Origin: an uncultured Pelagibacteraceae bacterium | GTDB lineage: Bacteria; Pseudomonadota; Alphaproteobacteria; Pelagibacterales; Pelagibacteraceae | NCBI GenBank assembly: GCA_902607625.1 | Contig: CACLKR010000009.1 | Span: 1 to 41,993 of the forward strand | Reading direction: 5' to 3' | DNA: 41,993 nt | Part shown: in pieces, positions 1-12,221 of the stretch | How the letters are laid out: every line of letters starts with the position of its first letter | How positions within the stretch are numbered: the stretch's first letter is position 1 | The notes under the pieces: generated by a model | The model's database searches: none | What the model was told of the DNA's origin: nothing | The model's input: only the letters and a program-made list of their open reading frames with translations | Program-made: the position numbers and the translations under genes

Positions 1-326
1 AAAAAATCCTGGTCTCGGGCGCAATAAGTAAATTTGATGGACAGGTTTATACCTTTAATTTTTCTAAAAAAAACTCTCCATGTTTGAGGTGCTTTATTAC
101 TCATGCCCCAGTTAGCTTAGACATTGATAATTGTGAATATGAAGGCGTCCTAGGTACCTTGGGTGGCATAATTGGCAGCATTCAAGCAAATGAAGTTGCT
201 AAAGAAATTCTAGGGATCGGGGATACGCTTTGCGGCTACATTCTAATAATAGATGCGCTAAAACTCACATTTAGAAAAGTAAAACTTAATAAACGCTCTG
301 ATTGTTTTTGTAATGAGAAAAAATAA
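1..326 (+). CDS. HesA/MoeB/ThiF-family adenylyltransferase, C-terminal part (5' end outside window)
   Basis: The reading frame is open from the window edge (first full codon at position 3) to the stop at 324-326, so only about the last 107 residues are visible. They match the C-terminal half of MoeB/ThiF E1-like enzymes, which adenylate the C-terminal glycine of a small sulfur-carrier protein such as MoaD or ThiS. Visible hallmarks are SGAISKFDGQVYTF, then PCLRC, then GVLGTLGGIIGSIQANEVAKEIL, and a final C-x-C (DCFC). In the family a CxxC pair in each place binds zinc; here the second pair has one residue between the cysteines, a small deviation. The nucleotide-binding N-terminus is not in the window, so MoeB and ThiF cannot be told apart. 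It overlaps the next gene by 14 bases, which suggests one operon. Confidence 0.85.
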   Translation, partial: KILVSGAISKFDGQVYTFNFSKKNSPCLRCFITHAPVSLDIDNCEYEGVLGTLGGIIGSIQANEVAKEILGIGDTLCGYILIIDALKLTFRKVKLNKRSDCFCNEKK

Positions 327-786
327 CAAACATTACTTAATTATTTTTATTTTATTTTTTTTAATTTTATGTTTTTTTCCAAAATCTTTTGCAAATGAAA
401 GTAAAAAATTTTTATCTTTAAAAAATAACGAGGTAAATTTAAGACAAGGACCATCCTTTGAATATCCTGTCAAATTTATTTACAAAAAAAAATATTTACC
501 CATGGAAATCTTAGATAAATCGGAAACTTGGAGAAAAATAAAAGATTTTGAAAATAACTCAGGTTGGATACATGCTTCACAACTATCTAAAAAAAAATCT
601 GCTATATGCAAAAAAAATAATTCTGTGCTTTATAAGAAACCTACTATTTTTTCAAAACCAATAGCAAAACTTGAAATTGGAAGATTGGTTTTAATAAAAA
701 AATGTAAAGTAAAATGGTGCAAAATTAGTTCTGGTGGGTTCAGTGGATGGATTTATAAAAATTCATTATGGGGAAAAATTAATTAA
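313..786 (+). CDS. Secreted bacterial SH3-domain (SH3_4-type) protein
   Basis: The 157-residue protein has a basic start (MRKNNKHY), a hydrophobic stretch over residues 9-22 and a likely signal peptidase site after SFA (residue 27), so it is probably periplasmic. Two SH3-like repeats follow. The first covers about residues 33-92, with VNLRQGPS and GWIHASQL. The second covers about residues 97-153, with the closing GGFSGWIYKNSLWG typical of this alphaproteobacterial family. Such domains usually bind cell-wall peptides or peptidoglycan; the precise role is unknown. The ATG lies 14 bases inside the preceding gene, implying translational coupling. It converges on katG with a 12-base gap and no GC-rich terminator between them. 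Confidence 0.8.
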   Translation: MRKNNKHYLIIFILFFLILCFFPKSFANESKKFLSLKNNEVNLRQGPSFEYPVKFIYKKKYLPMEILDKSETWRKIKDFENNSGWIHASQLSKKKSAICKKNNSVLYKKPTIFSKPIAKLEIGRLVLIKKCKVKWCKISSGGFSGWIYKNSLWGKIN

Positions 787-798
787 AATATTTAAATT

Positions 799-3050
<2,252 letters not shown>

Positions 3051-3108
3051 TCGATCCAAAACCAAATATATTTAATAACATATATTAATCAAGTATTAGT
3101 TTACTGGT

Positions 3109-3615
3109 ATGACAAAAAAACACAGCTTCAAATATGAAGAATTAATTGGTTGCGCCAACGGGGAATTATTTGGACCCGGAAACGCAAAACTTCCATTACC
3201 TCCTATGCTGATGTTTGATAGAATTACAAACATTCAGGAGATAAAAGGAAAATTTGATAAAGGAATAATTGAAGCTGAACTAGATATAAAAGAAAAAATG
3301 TGGTTTTTTGATTGTCACTTTAAAGAAGATCCTGTAATGCCCGGTTGTCTAGGATTAGATGCAATGTGGCAATTAGTGGGATTTTTTTTAGGTTGGATAG
3401 GAGAACCGGGCAAAGGAAGAGCACTTGGAGTAAATGCTGTAAAGTTCACTGGTGAAGTTCTTAAAAATGTCAAAATTGCCAGATATGAAGTCGATATAAA
3501 AAAAATTTTAAGAAAAGAGGGTGCTGTTGTAGGCTTAGCTGATGGAAAATTATATTCAGACAATAAAGCTATATATCTGGCAGAAGGATTAAAGGTGGGA
3601 CTTTTTAAATCATGA
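3109..3615 (+). CDS. fabA: 3-hydroxydecanoyl-ACP dehydratase/isomerase FabA
   Basis: FabA dehydrates 3-hydroxydecanoyl-ACP and isomerises trans-2- to cis-3-decenoyl-ACP, the branch point of anaerobic-type unsaturated fatty acid synthesis in the cytoplasm. The 168-residue protein is full length. The active-site segment [21 protein letters not shown] has His70 and Asp84, the catalytic pair of FabA. KFTGEVL and GLADGKLY are further family blocks. The presence of fabB directly downstream (4-base ATGA overlap) separates it from the related FabZ, which lacks isomerase activity. It is the first gene of fabA-fabB-fabI. No good Shine-Dalgarno sequence precedes the ATG. In many alphaproteobacteria this operon lies next to irr; here katG occupies that side. 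Confidence 0.97.
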   Translation: MTKKHSFKYEELIGCANGELFGPGNAKLPLPPMLMFDRITNIQEIKGKFDKGIIEAELDIKEKMWFFDCHFKEDPVMPGCLGLDAMWQLVGFFLGWIGEPGKGRALGVNAVKFTGEVLKNVKIARYEVDIKKILRKEGAVVGLADGKLYSDNKAIYLAEGLKVGLFKS

Positions 3616-4829
3616 GAAGAGTAGTAATTACAGGTATTGGAATAGTTTCGTGTATTGGTAACAACAAAGGTGAGGTGCTAGATTCTTTACTAAATACAAA
3701 ATCAGGAATAGTTTTTTCTGAGGAACATAAAAAATATAACTTTAGAAGTCATGTTATTGGATCTGTTAAAAATTTAGATTTAGACAAACATATAGATAGA
3801 AAAATAAAAAGATTTATGGGAGAGGGTTCTGCTTATACCTATATATCTTTAAAAGAAGCAATAGAAGAATCTGGCTTAGAAGAAAAAGATATCAGTAACG
3901 AAAAAACAGGAATTGTGATGGGATCTGGTGGGCCTTCAATAAAAAACGTTTACTTTGCTGTAGACACTATAAGAAAATCTGCACCAAAAAGAATGGGTCC
4001 TTATATAGTGCCCAGAACAATGGCAAGCACATGCTCAGCAACACTTGCTGTACCGTTTAAAATTAAAGGAGTAAATTATTCAATTAGTTCAGCCTGCGCA
4101 ACAAGTGGGCATTGTATCGGAAATGGAATGGAACTTATTCAATATGGAAAACAGGATATAGTATTTGTTGGTGGTGGAGAAGAATTAGATTGGGCTCTTT
4201 CAGGAATGTTTGATGCCATGCCTGCATTATCTTCAAAATACAACAACACTCCAAAAGAGGCGTCAAGACCTTATGATGCTAATAGAGATGGATTTATTAT
4301 TGCAGGAGGTGGTGGAGCTCTTGTTTTGGAAGAATATGAACATGCAAAAGCCAGGGGAGCAAAAATATATGCTGAATTAACTGGTTATGGAGCTACATCG
4401 GATGGATATGATATGGTTGCTCCTTCTGGTGAAGGCGCGACTAGATGTATGAAAATGGCTTTAAAAACAACAAGAAATAAAATTGATTATATCAATACTC
4501 ATGGTACATCAACACCAGTGGGTGATATTACAGAGTTAAATGCAATAAAAGAAACATTTCAAAAAAAAATTCCTAAAATTAGTTCAACAAAATCTCTCAC
4601 GGGTCACCCTTTAGGTGCCGCATCTGTCCACGAAGCAATTTATTCTTTAATCATGATGAAAAATAATTTTATAGCAGCTTCTGCAAATATTAAAAATATG
4701 GATGATGATGCAAAACCTTTTCCAATAGTTACGAAGGTAGAAAAAAATGTTTCATTAAATGCTGTTATGTCAAATAGTTTTGGTTTTGGTGGTACAAATT
4801 CAACATTAGTTTTTGAAAAATTAAATTAA
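3612..4829 (+). CDS. fabB: 3-oxoacyl-ACP synthase I FabB
   Basis: This 405-residue ketoacyl-ACP synthase elongates the cis-3-decenoyl-ACP made by FabA and so commits it to unsaturated fatty acids. The Cys-His-His triad is clear: Cys162 in [14 protein letters not shown], His297 in [11 protein letters not shown] and His332 in [11 protein letters not shown], with the structural Lys327 just before. The glycine-rich SFGFGGTNS near the C-terminus completes the thiolase fold. The start overlaps the fabA stop in ATGA, and the stop is followed five bases later by fabI, so the three genes are almost surely one transcript. Pairing with FabA argues for FabB rather than FabF. Confidence 0.96.
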   Translation: MRRVVITGIGIVSCIGNNKGEVLDSLLNTKSGIVFSEEHKKYNFRSHVIGSVKNLDLDKHIDRKIKRFMGEGSAYTYISLKEAIEESGLEEKDISNEKTGIVMGSGGPSIKNVYFAVDTIRKSAPKRMGPYIVPRTMASTCSATLAVPFKIKGVNYSISSACATSGHCIGNGMELIQYGKQDIVFVGGGEELDWALSGMFDAMPALSSKYNNTPKEASRPYDANRDGFIIAGGGGALVLEEYEHAKARGAKIYAELTGYGATSDGYDMVAPSGEGATRCMKMALKTTRNKIDYINTHGTSTPVGDITELNAIKETFQKKIPKISSTKSLTGHPLGAASVHEAIYSLIMMKNNFIAASANIKNMDDDAKPFPIVTKVEKNVSLNAVMSNSFGFGGTNSTLVFEKLN

Positions 4830-4834
4830 AAAAA

Positions 4835-5620
4835 ATGTCACTATTAAAAGGAAAAAAAGGACTAATAATGGGAGTGGCCAATGACAGATCTATTGCTTGG
4901 GGTATTGCTAAAAAATTAGCAGGGCATGGTGCAGAATTGGCTTTTACTTATTTGGGTGATACTTTGAAAAAAAGAGTGGTTCCTTTAGCCCAATCGCTAA
5001 AATCTAGTTTTACTCTAAACTGCGATGTAGAAAAAAAAGAAGATGTAGTAAGAACATTTGATGATATAAAAAATAAATGGGGAAATTTAGATTTTGTTGT
5101 TCATGCAATTGCTTTTTCTGATAGATCCGAGCTTTCAGGAGAATTTATTAATACATCAAGAGAGAATTTTTTAAAAAGTATGCTCATTTCCTGTTTTTCA
5201 CTTACTGAAGTGGCGAAAGAAGCATCAAAAATCATGAGTAAAGGATCAAGTATGTTAACTTTAACTTATGAGTCCTCTAAAGTAATTCCAAATTATAATG
5301 TTATGGGAGTTTGCAAAGCAGCTTTAGAATCTAGTGTAAAATACCTTGCAAGAGATTTGGGTTCAAGAGGAATAAGAGTAAATGCAATTAGTGCTGGTCC
5401 AATTAAAACATTGGCAGCATCTGCAATAGGTGATGCAAAATTTTTATATAAATGGAATGAGAATCATTCTCTTTTAAAAAGAAATGTTGATATTAATGAT
5501 ATTGGTGGATCAGCCGTATATTTATTAAGTGACTTAGCTGCTGCTGTAACTGGAGAAATACATTACGTTGATGCTGGATATAATAAGGTAGGAATGCCCA
5601 ATCCGAAAAATATCACTTAA
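4835..5620 (+). CDS. fabI: Enoyl-ACP reductase (NADH) FabI
   Basis: FabI reduces trans-2-enoyl-ACP in the last step of each elongation cycle. The 261-residue protein has the FabI-type cofactor loop [14 protein letters not shown] in place of the usual short-chain dehydrogenase GxxxGxG. The catalytic signature is Tyr145, Tyr154 and Lys161, in [15 protein letters not shown] and VCKAALE. The C-terminal [19 protein letters not shown] is also diagnostic. It is the last gene of the fabA-fabB-fabI operon. Its stop codon shares the four bases TTAA (5617-5620) with the stop of the convergent pnp gene, leaving no room for a terminator. Confidence 0.96.
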   Translation: MSLLKGKKGLIMGVANDRSIAWGIAKKLAGHGAELAFTYLGDTLKKRVVPLAQSLKSSFTLNCDVEKKEDVVRTFDDIKNKWGNLDFVVHAIAFSDRSELSGEFINTSRENFLKSMLISCFSLTEVAKEASKIMSKGSSMLTLTYESSKVIPNYNVMGVCKAALESSVKYLARDLGSRGIRVNAISAGPIKTLAASAIGDAKFLYKWNENHSLLKRNVDINDIGGSAVYLLSDLAAAVTGEIHYVDAGYNKVGMPNPKNIT

Positions 5621-7686
5621 CTGGCTTCTTTTATCGAAAGCTTAACCTTGCCCCTATCAAAACCTATAACTTTAACAGAAACTTCATCGCCTTCCTTTAC
5701 AACGTCAGAAACTTTAGCAACTCTTTTCCCAGCAAGTTGTGAAATGTGAACTAAACCATCTTGTTTGCCTAAAAAATTTACAAAAGCTCCAAACTCCATT
5801 ATTTTAACCACTTTGCCTTTATAAATTTTTCCCATCTCAGGTTTTGCAATAATATTTTTTACCATTTCCATTGCTTTTTTTCTCGAATCTTCATCAGGAG
5901 CTGCAATGGTAACTTCTCCCGTATCTTTAACATCTACCTTAGCTCCAGATAATTCAACAATTTCTCTAATTGTAGCTCCACCTTTGCCTATAACTGCAGC
6001 TATATCTTTTTTATCGACTTTTATAGTTTCAATTTTAGGAGTGTATTTGGACACCTCTTTTCTTGACGATTTAATTGCCTTATTCATTTCAGCCAAAATA
6101 TGTCCCCTTCCATCTTTAGCTTGATTTAATGCCTGCTCCATAATTTCAAAAGTTATTCCAGTAATTTTTATGTCCATTTGTAATGAAGTAATCCCATCTT
6201 TTGTACCTGCTACTTTAAAATCCATATCTCCTAAATGATCCTCGTCACCTAAAATATCAGATAAAACTGAAAATTCTTTTTTCTCTTTTATTAAACCCAT
6301 TGCTATTCCGGCAACTGGCTCAGCTATTGGGACAGCTGCATCCATAAGTGCTAAAGATGCTCCACAAACGGTAGCCATTGATGAAGAGCCGTTGGACTCT
6401 GTTATCTCTGAAACAATTCTTAAAGTATAAGGAAATTTTTCTTTTTCAGGCAATGATGAATTTAAAGCTCGCCATGCTAACTTTCCATGGCCTACTTCTC
6501 TTCTGCCTGTACCTATTCTTCCTGTTTCACCAACTGAAAATGGAGGAAAGTTGTAATGTAACATAAATCTTACTCTTTTTTGTCCTTCCAAACTTTCAAT
6601 TCGTTGTTCATCTTCTGTCGTTCCCAAAGTTGTAGTAACTAATGCTTGAGTTTCACCTCTGGTAAATAAAGCAGATCCATGAGTTCTGGGTAATACCCCA
6701 ACTTCACACTTAATTGGTCTCACATCTGACAATCCTCTTCCATCAATTCTTTTTTTACTCTTAAGTATCTTTGTTCTTACTATATCTTTTTCTAAATTTT
6801 TTAATTGTAAGGATATTTCAAGCTCCGAATAAGTGTCATCTCCTTCGAATAAGGATTTACATTTTTCGGACGCTAAATTAACTAATTCCGATCTTTTCTT
6901 TTTGTCTTTTTCAGAAAAAGCTTTTTCTAAATCTTTTGTTAGTTCTTTTGAAATTTTATTTTTTAATTTGCTATGATCTTTTTCTTCTATCTTCCACGCT
7001 TCTTTTGAACTTTTTTTAGCTAGAGATTCTATTGCTTTTATTACTGGAATAAATTTTTCGTGTCCGAATTTAACTGCATCTAACATCTGTTTTTCGGTTA
7101 AACTTGATGCTTCAGATTCTACCATTAATACTGCATCTTTTGTGCCAGCAACAACTAAGTCTAATTTGGACTCTTTTAACTCTTCTTTAGATGGATTTAA
7201 TACATAATTATTATTTATATAACCTACTCTTGAAGCAGCTATAGGTCCTTGAAAAGGTAAGCCCGAAATTGCTAAAGCAGCTGACGATGCTATAATTGCC
7301 AATATATCCGCCTCGTTCTCATTATCGTAAGAAAGTACTGTTGGTAAAATTTGTACTTCATTTCTAAAATTTTCTGGAAATAATGGACGAATCGGTCGAT
7401 CAATTAATCTTGAAGTCAAAGTTTCAGATTCAGTTGGCCTTGCTTCTCTCTTAAAATAACCTCCTGGTATTTTGCCAGCCGCATAATATTTTTCTTGATA
7501 ATTTACTTGTAGTGGAAAATAATCAGTTTCTGGATCAACTTTTTTTGACCCTACAACTGTTGAAATAACAACGGTTTCTCCACAAGTTGCAATTATGGCT
7601 CCATCTGCTTGTCGAGCTATTTTCCCCGTCTCTAAAGTTAATTTTTTTTCTCCTAATTGTATTTCTTCTTTAAATATTTTAAACAT
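5617..7686 (-). CDS. pnp: Polyribonucleotide nucleotidyltransferase (PNPase)
   Basis: PNPase degrades RNA 3' to 5' by phosphorolysis and is a core degradosome enzyme. The 689 residues contain, in order, a first RNase PH domain (about 10-145), a helical linker (about 230-305), the catalytic second RNase PH domain (about 315-540), a KH domain with the GKGG loop ([12 protein letters not shown], 562-572) and an S1 domain (about 618-686). Catalytic Asp483 and Asp489 lie in [13 protein letters not shown], and Arg395-Arg396 in [10 protein letters not shown]. The protein ends right after S1, without the longer acidic tail of many homologues. It follows rpsO with no gap (7687/7686), the classic rpsO-pnp pair. 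The family is commonly autoregulated at its leader. Confidence 0.97.
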   Translation of the reverse strand: MFKIFKEEIQLGEKKLTLETGKIARQADGAIIATCGETVVISTVVGSKKVDPETDYFPLQVNYQEKYYAAGKIPGGYFKREARPTESETLTSRLIDRPIRPLFPENFRNEVQILPTVLSYDNENEADILAIIASSAALAISGLPFQGPIAASRVGYINNNYVLNPSKEELKESKLDLVVAGTKDAVLMVESEASSLTEKQMLDAVKFGHEKFIPVIKAIESLAKKSSKEAWKIEEKDHSKLKNKISKELTKDLEKAFSEKDKKKRSELVNLASEKCKSLFEGDDTYSELEISLQLKNLEKDIVRTKILKSKKRIDGRGLSDVRPIKCEVGVLPRTHGSALFTRGETQALVTTTLGTTEDEQRIESLEGQKRVRFMLHYNFPPFSVGETGRIGTGRREVGHGKLAWRALNSSLPEKEKFPYTLRIVSEITESNGSSSMATVCGASLALMDAAVPIAEPVAGIAMGLIKEKKEFSVLSDILGDEDHLGDMDFKVAGTKDGITSLQMDIKITGITFEIMEQALNQAKDGRGHILAEMNKAIKSSRKEVSKYTPKIETIKVDKKDIAAVIGKGGATIREIVELSGAKVDVKDTGEVTIAAPDEDSRKKAMEMVKNIIAKPEMGKIYKGKVVKIMEFGAFVNFLGKQDGLVHISQLAGKRVAKVSDVVKEGDEVSVKVIGFDRGKVKLSIKEAS

Positions 7687-7947
7687 TTATTTTCTTAAAT
7701 TTAATTTTGTTAATACGTTTTTATACGATTCTGCGTTATTGTTTTTAAGATATTCTAATAAACGCTTCCTTTGATTTACAGCTTTTAATAATCCTCTTGT
7801 AGAATGTTTATCTCCCTTATTTTGTTTAAAATGATCAGATAAATTATCTATTTTTTCACTTAATAAACCAATTTGAACTTCAGATGACCCGACATCCTTA
7901 GAACTAATTTTTAAGGAATCAACGCTTTTTTTTTTTTTTATTTTCAT
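7687..7947 (-). CDS. rpsO: 30S ribosomal protein S15
   Basis: This 86-residue primary 16S rRNA-binding protein of the small-subunit platform is slightly shorter than the E. coli protein. Family blocks are SSEVQIGLLSEKIDNLSDHF, HSTRGLLKAVNQRKRLLEYL and the C-terminal LTKLNLRK. The usual DTGS before EVQ is DVGSS here. The start MKIKKKKSVDS is encoded across a run of 14 A residues on the coding strand (plus-strand T at 7926-7939), an unusual homopolymer for a ribosomal protein gene. It sits between rbfA (2-base gap) and pnp (0-base gap). In most alphaproteobacteria truB would lie between rbfA and rpsO; it is missing here. Confidence 0.96.
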   Translation of the reverse strand: MKIKKKKSVDSLKISSKDVGSSEVQIGLLSEKIDNLSDHFKQNKGDKHSTRGLLKAVNQRKRLLEYLKNNNAESYKNVLTKLNLRK

Positions 7948-7949
7948 TT

Positions 7950-8318
7950 TTATTTATTTTTTTGTATTAGCTTTTCTATTTTTTCTGCATAATCAAACGA
8001 TTTATCACTAACAAAAGAAACTTTTGGTAAAAATTTCATGTCAACTTTTTTTGATAAAGCTTTTCTAATTAAATGTGAAAATTCAGTTAGAATATCAACT
8101 GCTCTATCTGTATTTTTTCCACCCAATGGTATAACATATGCTCTGGCACTCTTGAGATCTGCACTCATCCTGACTTCGGTAACAGTAATATTTTTAGTTT
8201 CTAAAATTGGAACTTTTGCCTCATCTCTCAAAAAAATTTGTCCTAAGGACTGCTTTATTAATTCCCCTACTCTTAATTGTCTTTGAGAAAAAGGAATATT
8301 GTTATTCTGTTTAATCAT
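7950..8318 (-). CDS. rbfA: Ribosome-binding factor A
   Basis: RbfA is a KH-type factor that binds the 30S subunit and helps mature the 5' end of 16S rRNA, especially in the cold. The 122-residue protein shows the family start (SQRQLRVGELIKQSLGQIFLR), the central block ITVTEVRMSADLKSARAYVIPLG and the late KKVDMKFLPKVSFVSDKSFDYAEKIEKL. Its start codon overlaps the infB stop by one base (TAATG), so translation is probably coupled. The context infB-rbfA-rpsO-pnp agrees with the call. Confidence 0.93.
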   Translation of the reverse strand: MIKQNNNIPFSQRQLRVGELIKQSLGQIFLRDEAKVPILETKNITVTEVRMSADLKSARAYVIPLGGKNTDRAVDILTEFSHLIRKALSKKVDMKFLPKVSFVSDKSFDYAEKIEKLIQKNK

Positions 8319-10552
8319 TAGATTCTTCTTTCTGTTTCGATAATTTTGTAAACCTCGATTACATCTTTTTCTTTAAAATCTGCAAAATCTTTAAGGGTTA
8401 TACCACACTCAAGACCCGCTGCGACTTGTTTGGCAGCATTTTTTTCCCTGAAAATACTACCTATTGATCCTGTATATAATACATTTCCATCTCTTATCAA
8501 CCTAGCATTCAGATTGTTTACTATTTCTCCATTTATAACTTTTGATCCAGCCACACTGCCAATCTTTGAAACTTTAAAAATTGCCTGAACTTCTGCTGAT
8601 CCTACAATTTCCTCTTTTACATCTGGTTTCAACAAGCCAGATAGTGAATTATTTATAAAATCTAATACTTCATATATTATGTTAAAAAATTTTACTGTTA
8701 TTTTGTGATTCGCCGCTAATAGCTTAGCTTCTTTGTTGGGTCTTACATTAAAACCTATAAGTATTGCATTTGATGCTCTTGCGAGAGTTACATCTGTTTC
8801 TGTAATTACCCCAATATCCGATAAAATTATTTTTGGAGCAACTTCAGCATGTATAATTTTTTCAATTGCATTTTTTAGTGCTTCACTGGATCCATGAACA
8901 TCAGATTTAATAATTATAGCCAATTCCTTTGGTTCTGAAGTATTGTCAAAAGCAGATTCTTTGTTTACCAAAATTGGTGATGTTTGTTTTGATTTGTTAG
9001 TTACGATTCTGTAATCATTTATCTCTTTAGCTTTTTCTTCAGAAACTACTACTACAAAATCATCACCGGCAAATGCTGATTTATTCATACCTAAAATTTC
9101 AACTGGAGTTGATGGCAATGCCAAATCTGTATTTTGGCTTTTATCATTTATCATTGCTCTTATTTTTCCCCAAGTATTTCCACATACAAAAAAATCTCCT
9201 TTTTTTAAACTTCCATTTGTTACTAATACAGTTGATACAGGTCCTTTACCTTTATCTATTCTAGATTCCAAAACAACTCCAACGGCAGATCCTTCAAAGT
9301 TTGCTTTTAAATCAAGAAGATCTGCTTGAAGAATAATATTTTCTTTTAACTTATCTAAATTTTTTTTTGTAGTAGCAGAAACTTCGGTAAATAAAGTATC
9401 TCCACTTAATTCTTCTGCTATTAGCTCATATTGCAAAAGATCATTTTTTATTTTTTGAGGGTTGGCTGAAGGAAGATCAGATTTATTAATTGCAACAATA
9501 ATTGGAACTTTTGCGGCTTTAGCGTGTTTTATTGCTTCTATTGTTTGGGGTTTTACTCCATCATCAGCAGCCACAACAAGAACGACGATGTCTGTTACTT
9601 TTGATCCTCTAGCTCTCATTTCAGTAAAGGCAGCATGACCTGGCGTATCAATAAATGTTATATATTTACCTTTCTCTGTTTCTATTCTGTAAGCTCCTAT
9701 GTGTTGCGTTATTCCTCCATATTCATCAGCAACAACATTTGTTTTTCTTAAAGCATCAAGTAATGAAGTTTTTCCGTGATCAACATGTCCCATAACGGTT
9801 ACAATTGGAGGTCTTAATTTTAAATTTTTGCTGTCTTTTTTTTCTGGTTTTAAAATATTTAAATCTGGTTTTTTTTCTCTAATTGGGATATTGCCAAATT
9901 CTTTTACAAGATATTCCGTTGTATCAGCATCAATAGTATGATTGATAGTCGCAACAACTCCCATACCTAAAAGATGTTTGATTACATGGCTTGCTTGAAT
10001 TGCCATTCTATTTGAAAGTTCTTGTATAGTAATTTTATCTGGAATATTCACTTCATGAACAATTTTTTTTATTTCGGGATGTTTCTTTTGTAAATCCTGG
10101 CTTTTCTTTTCTTTGAGTCTAGCTCTTTTTACTGATGCCAGACTTCTCATTCTTCCATCTAAAGCTTCGTCATCTAAAGCTTTTGATAAAGTAAGTTTGT
10201 ATTCTCTTTTTGAGGCAAAGTTTTTGTCTTTACCCAGGCTACCTTTTTTTTGTTGTAAATTTTCTGTTTTTAAATTTTCAAATCTTTTTGTGGCTCTTTC
10301 TTCAGCCATTTTTCTAATATCAAAATTTCTGTTAATTGGTGTTTTTTTTGGAGAAAAGTTACCGGTTGATTTAGGTTTATTAAAATTAGCATCTCTTGAT
10401 TGAAATTTTTTTTCACCCCATTTTCTTGGAGGTTTTTTTTCTATAACTACAGAAGTTTTTTGTTTATTTTTTACATAATGCTGAATATTATGAGTGGCTT
10501 TTGATGAAACACTTAAAGTAAGTTTTTTTTTCTTTTTTTCTATTTCCTTCAT
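8318..10552 (-). CDS. infB: Translation initiation factor IF-2
   Basis: IF-2 is the GTPase that delivers initiator tRNA to the 30S subunit and promotes subunit joining. The 744-residue protein has a lysine-rich, low-complexity N-terminal region (about 1-165), the IF2 N-terminal helical domain (about 170-222), then the G domain with GHVDHGKT (255-262), DTPGH (302-306) and NKSD (356-359). The beta-barrel and C-terminal tRNA-binding domains follow. The N-terminal extension is short compared with many alphaproteobacterial homologues, as expected for a reduced genome. The gene lies 15 bases after nusA; the small ylxR gene often found between them is absent. Confidence 0.97.
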   Translation of the reverse strand: MKEIEKKKKKLTLSVSSKATHNIQHYVKNKQKTSVVIEKKPPRKWGEKKFQSRDANFNKPKSTGNFSPKKTPINRNFDIRKMAEERATKRFENLKTENLQQKKGSLGKDKNFASKREYKLTLSKALDDEALDGRMRSLASVKRARLKEKKSQDLQKKHPEIKKIVHEVNIPDKITIQELSNRMAIQASHVIKHLLGMGVVATINHTIDADTTEYLVKEFGNIPIREKKPDLNILKPEKKDSKNLKLRPPIVTVMGHVDHGKTSLLDALRKTNVVADEYGGITQHIGAYRIETEKGKYITFIDTPGHAAFTEMRARGSKVTDIVVLVVAADDGVKPQTIEAIKHAKAAKVPIIVAINKSDLPSANPQKIKNDLLQYELIAEELSGDTLFTEVSATTKKNLDKLKENIILQADLLDLKANFEGSAVGVVLESRIDKGKGPVSTVLVTNGSLKKGDFFVCGNTWGKIRAMINDKSQNTDLALPSTPVEILGMNKSAFAGDDFVVVVSEEKAKEINDYRIVTNKSKQTSPILVNKESAFDNTSEPKELAIIIKSDVHGSSEALKNAIEKIIHAEVAPKIILSDIGVITETDVTLARASNAILIGFNVRPNKEAKLLAANHKITVKFFNIIYEVLDFINNSLSGLLKPDVKEEIVGSAEVQAIFKVSKIGSVAGSKVINGEIVNNLNARLIRDGNVLYTGSIGSIFREKNAAKQVAAGLECGITLKDFADFKEKDVIEVYKIIETERRI

Positions 10553-10567
10553 AAAAAAACATCTCCC

Positions 10568-12115
10568 TTATTTAAATACAATATTTCTAGCATTTATAAT
10601 TAAATCATCGGCTTCTTTTTTGGTTAAAGCAAACTCTTCAAGGTATCCATCAATTTTAAATTTAACACCTTTTTTTTCATCATAACTGCCTATCAGTTCA
10701 TCGGTTGAAAGTTCAGCAAAATCTTTTAAAGTTTTAATTTTTTTTACTCCCAATGTTAACAACATTCCTGGGGTAAGTCCTTTATGATTAATTAAATTTT
10801 CTTCAACACCAAGATCTTTTAATTTTTTTCCAATATTTTCTTTTTCTTTAACAAGATATTCTTCCGCTCTTTCTTTTAATTCTTTAGCTGTGTTTTCATC
10901 AATACCTTCAATTTTTGAAATCTCTTCTGGATTTGATTTATAAATTTCATCTATTGAAGAAAACCCTTCAGCAACCAGAAGTTGTCCCAGAGTTTCATCG
11001 ACTTCTAAATTATTTACAAAAGTTTCAGTTTTTTCTTTAAACTCTAATTGTCTTTTTTCAGACTCTTCTTTTTCGGTCAATATATCTATTTCAAAATCAA
11101 TTAATTTTGATGCTAATCTAACATTTTGTCCTCGTCTACCTATTGCTTTGCTTAAATTTTCTTCAGTTAAAATAACTTCTATTCTCCTACTTTGATCATC
11201 AATGATCACTTTTTGAATTTCTGCAGGTGATAAAGCGCTCACAACAAGAGCCGCAACATCTTCTGACCAATGAACTATATCTATTTTTTCTCCAGAAAGT
11301 TCATTTACTACAGACTGAACTCTACTTCCTCTCATGCCAACGCATGCTCCTACCGGATCAATAGAAGAATCTTTTGAATGAACACAAATTTTTGCTCTAC
11401 TACCAGGATCTCTGGCAGATGATTTAATCTCAATAATTCCATCATAAATTTCCGGAACTTCTTGAAAAAATAATTTTTCCATAAATTTTGGATTTGCTCT
11501 GGACAAAAATATTTGTTGCCCCTTATTTTCTCTAATCACATCGTAGCAATAAGCCTTGATTCTATCTCCGGTTTTTAGAACTTCTCTTGGTATCAGCTCT
11601 TCTTTTCTTATAATAGATTCTGCTCTATTTAGATCTATAATTACATTCCCGTATTCTAATCTTTTTACAATACCACTTAAAATTTCACCTTTTTTATCAA
11701 TAAAATCGTTATATTGTCTTTCTCTTTCTGCGGCTCGAACGCTTTGGGTTATTACTTGTCTAGCAGTTTGAGCGGCGATTCTTCCAAAATCCACGGGGGG
11801 CAATTCCTCAAATATTTCATCGCCTATTTTTACGTTTTCATTGTTTTCTATTTTTATGGCATGCTTTAATGAAATTTCGATATCTAGGTTTTCTGGTTTT
11901 TCTACAATTTTTAATACTTTGTGGAGAGTTATATTCCCACTTTCTCTGTCAATTTTTGCTCGTATATCATTTTCAGATCCAAAACGTGTTTTTGCAGCTT
12001 TTTGTATGGCAGTCTCCATTGAATTTAGAATAATTTCTTTATCAATAGATTTCTCTATAGCCACAGCTTCAGCTATTCTTAAAAGTTCAACTTTATCAGA
12101 TCTTTGATTCAACAT
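10568..12115 (-). CDS. nusA: Transcription termination/antitermination factor NusA
   Basis: NusA binds RNA polymerase and nascent RNA to modulate pausing, intrinsic termination and rRNA antitermination. The 515-residue protein shows the N-terminal polymerase-binding domain (about 1-125), an S1 domain (about 135-200, GEILSGIVKRLEYGNVIIDL), two KH domains (including IGRRGQNVRLASKLI) and two C-terminal helix-hairpin-helix repeats (about 365-515), the alphaproteobacterial layout. rimP normally lies directly upstream in this operon, but only 106 bases separate nusA from metK here. Those bases hold a terminator-like hairpin with an alternative pairing partner, which may regulate nusA (see 12143-12164). 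Confidence 0.96.
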   Translation of the reverse strand: MLNQRSDKVELLRIAEAVAIEKSIDKEIILNSMETAIQKAAKTRFGSENDIRAKIDRESGNITLHKVLKIVEKPENLDIEISLKHAIKIENNENVKIGDEIFEELPPVDFGRIAAQTARQVITQSVRAAERERQYNDFIDKKGEILSGIVKRLEYGNVIIDLNRAESIIRKEELIPREVLKTGDRIKAYCYDVIRENKGQQIFLSRANPKFMEKLFFQEVPEIYDGIIEIKSSARDPGSRAKICVHSKDSSIDPVGACVGMRGSRVQSVVNELSGEKIDIVHWSEDVAALVVSALSPAEIQKVIIDDQSRRIEVILTEENLSKAIGRRGQNVRLASKLIDFEIDILTEKEESEKRQLEFKEKTETFVNNLEVDETLGQLLVAEGFSSIDEIYKSNPEEISKIEGIDENTAKELKERAEEYLVKEKENIGKKLKDLGVEENLINHKGLTPGMLLTLGVKKIKTLKDFAELSTDELIGSYDEKKGVKFKIDGYLEEFALTKKEADDLIINARNIVFK

Positions 12116-12142
12116 AGTTTTATATTTATTGCCCTCTAAAAA

Positions 12143-12164
12143 AAAATGGGCAAAAGCCCATTTT
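12143..12164 (-). terminator. Intrinsic terminator or attenuator between metK and nusA
   Basis: On the minus strand a 9-base perfect stem (AAAATGGGC and GCCCATTTT) with a 4-base loop is followed by a run of nine T residues in all, a complete intrinsic terminator shape. It lies after metK and only about 27 bases before the nusA ATG. The descending arm can instead pair through TTGCCC (12153-12148) with GGGCAA (12134-12129) just downstream, which would break the terminator. It could therefore simply end the lnt-metK transcript or act as an attenuator of nusA. The hairpin is certain from sequence; the regulatory role is inference. Confidence 0.7.
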
Positions 12165-12221
12165 CATTTATCCAGGTAACTTAAAATATTATTTAATTTA
12201 TATTTTAACTTTTTTCAAGTT

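Noticed and set aside
12165-12221. A tRNA or small gene (for example a rimP remnant) between metK and nusA
   Set aside because: No cloverleaf, no open frame of use and no rimP-like residues; only AT-rich sequence beside the hairpin.
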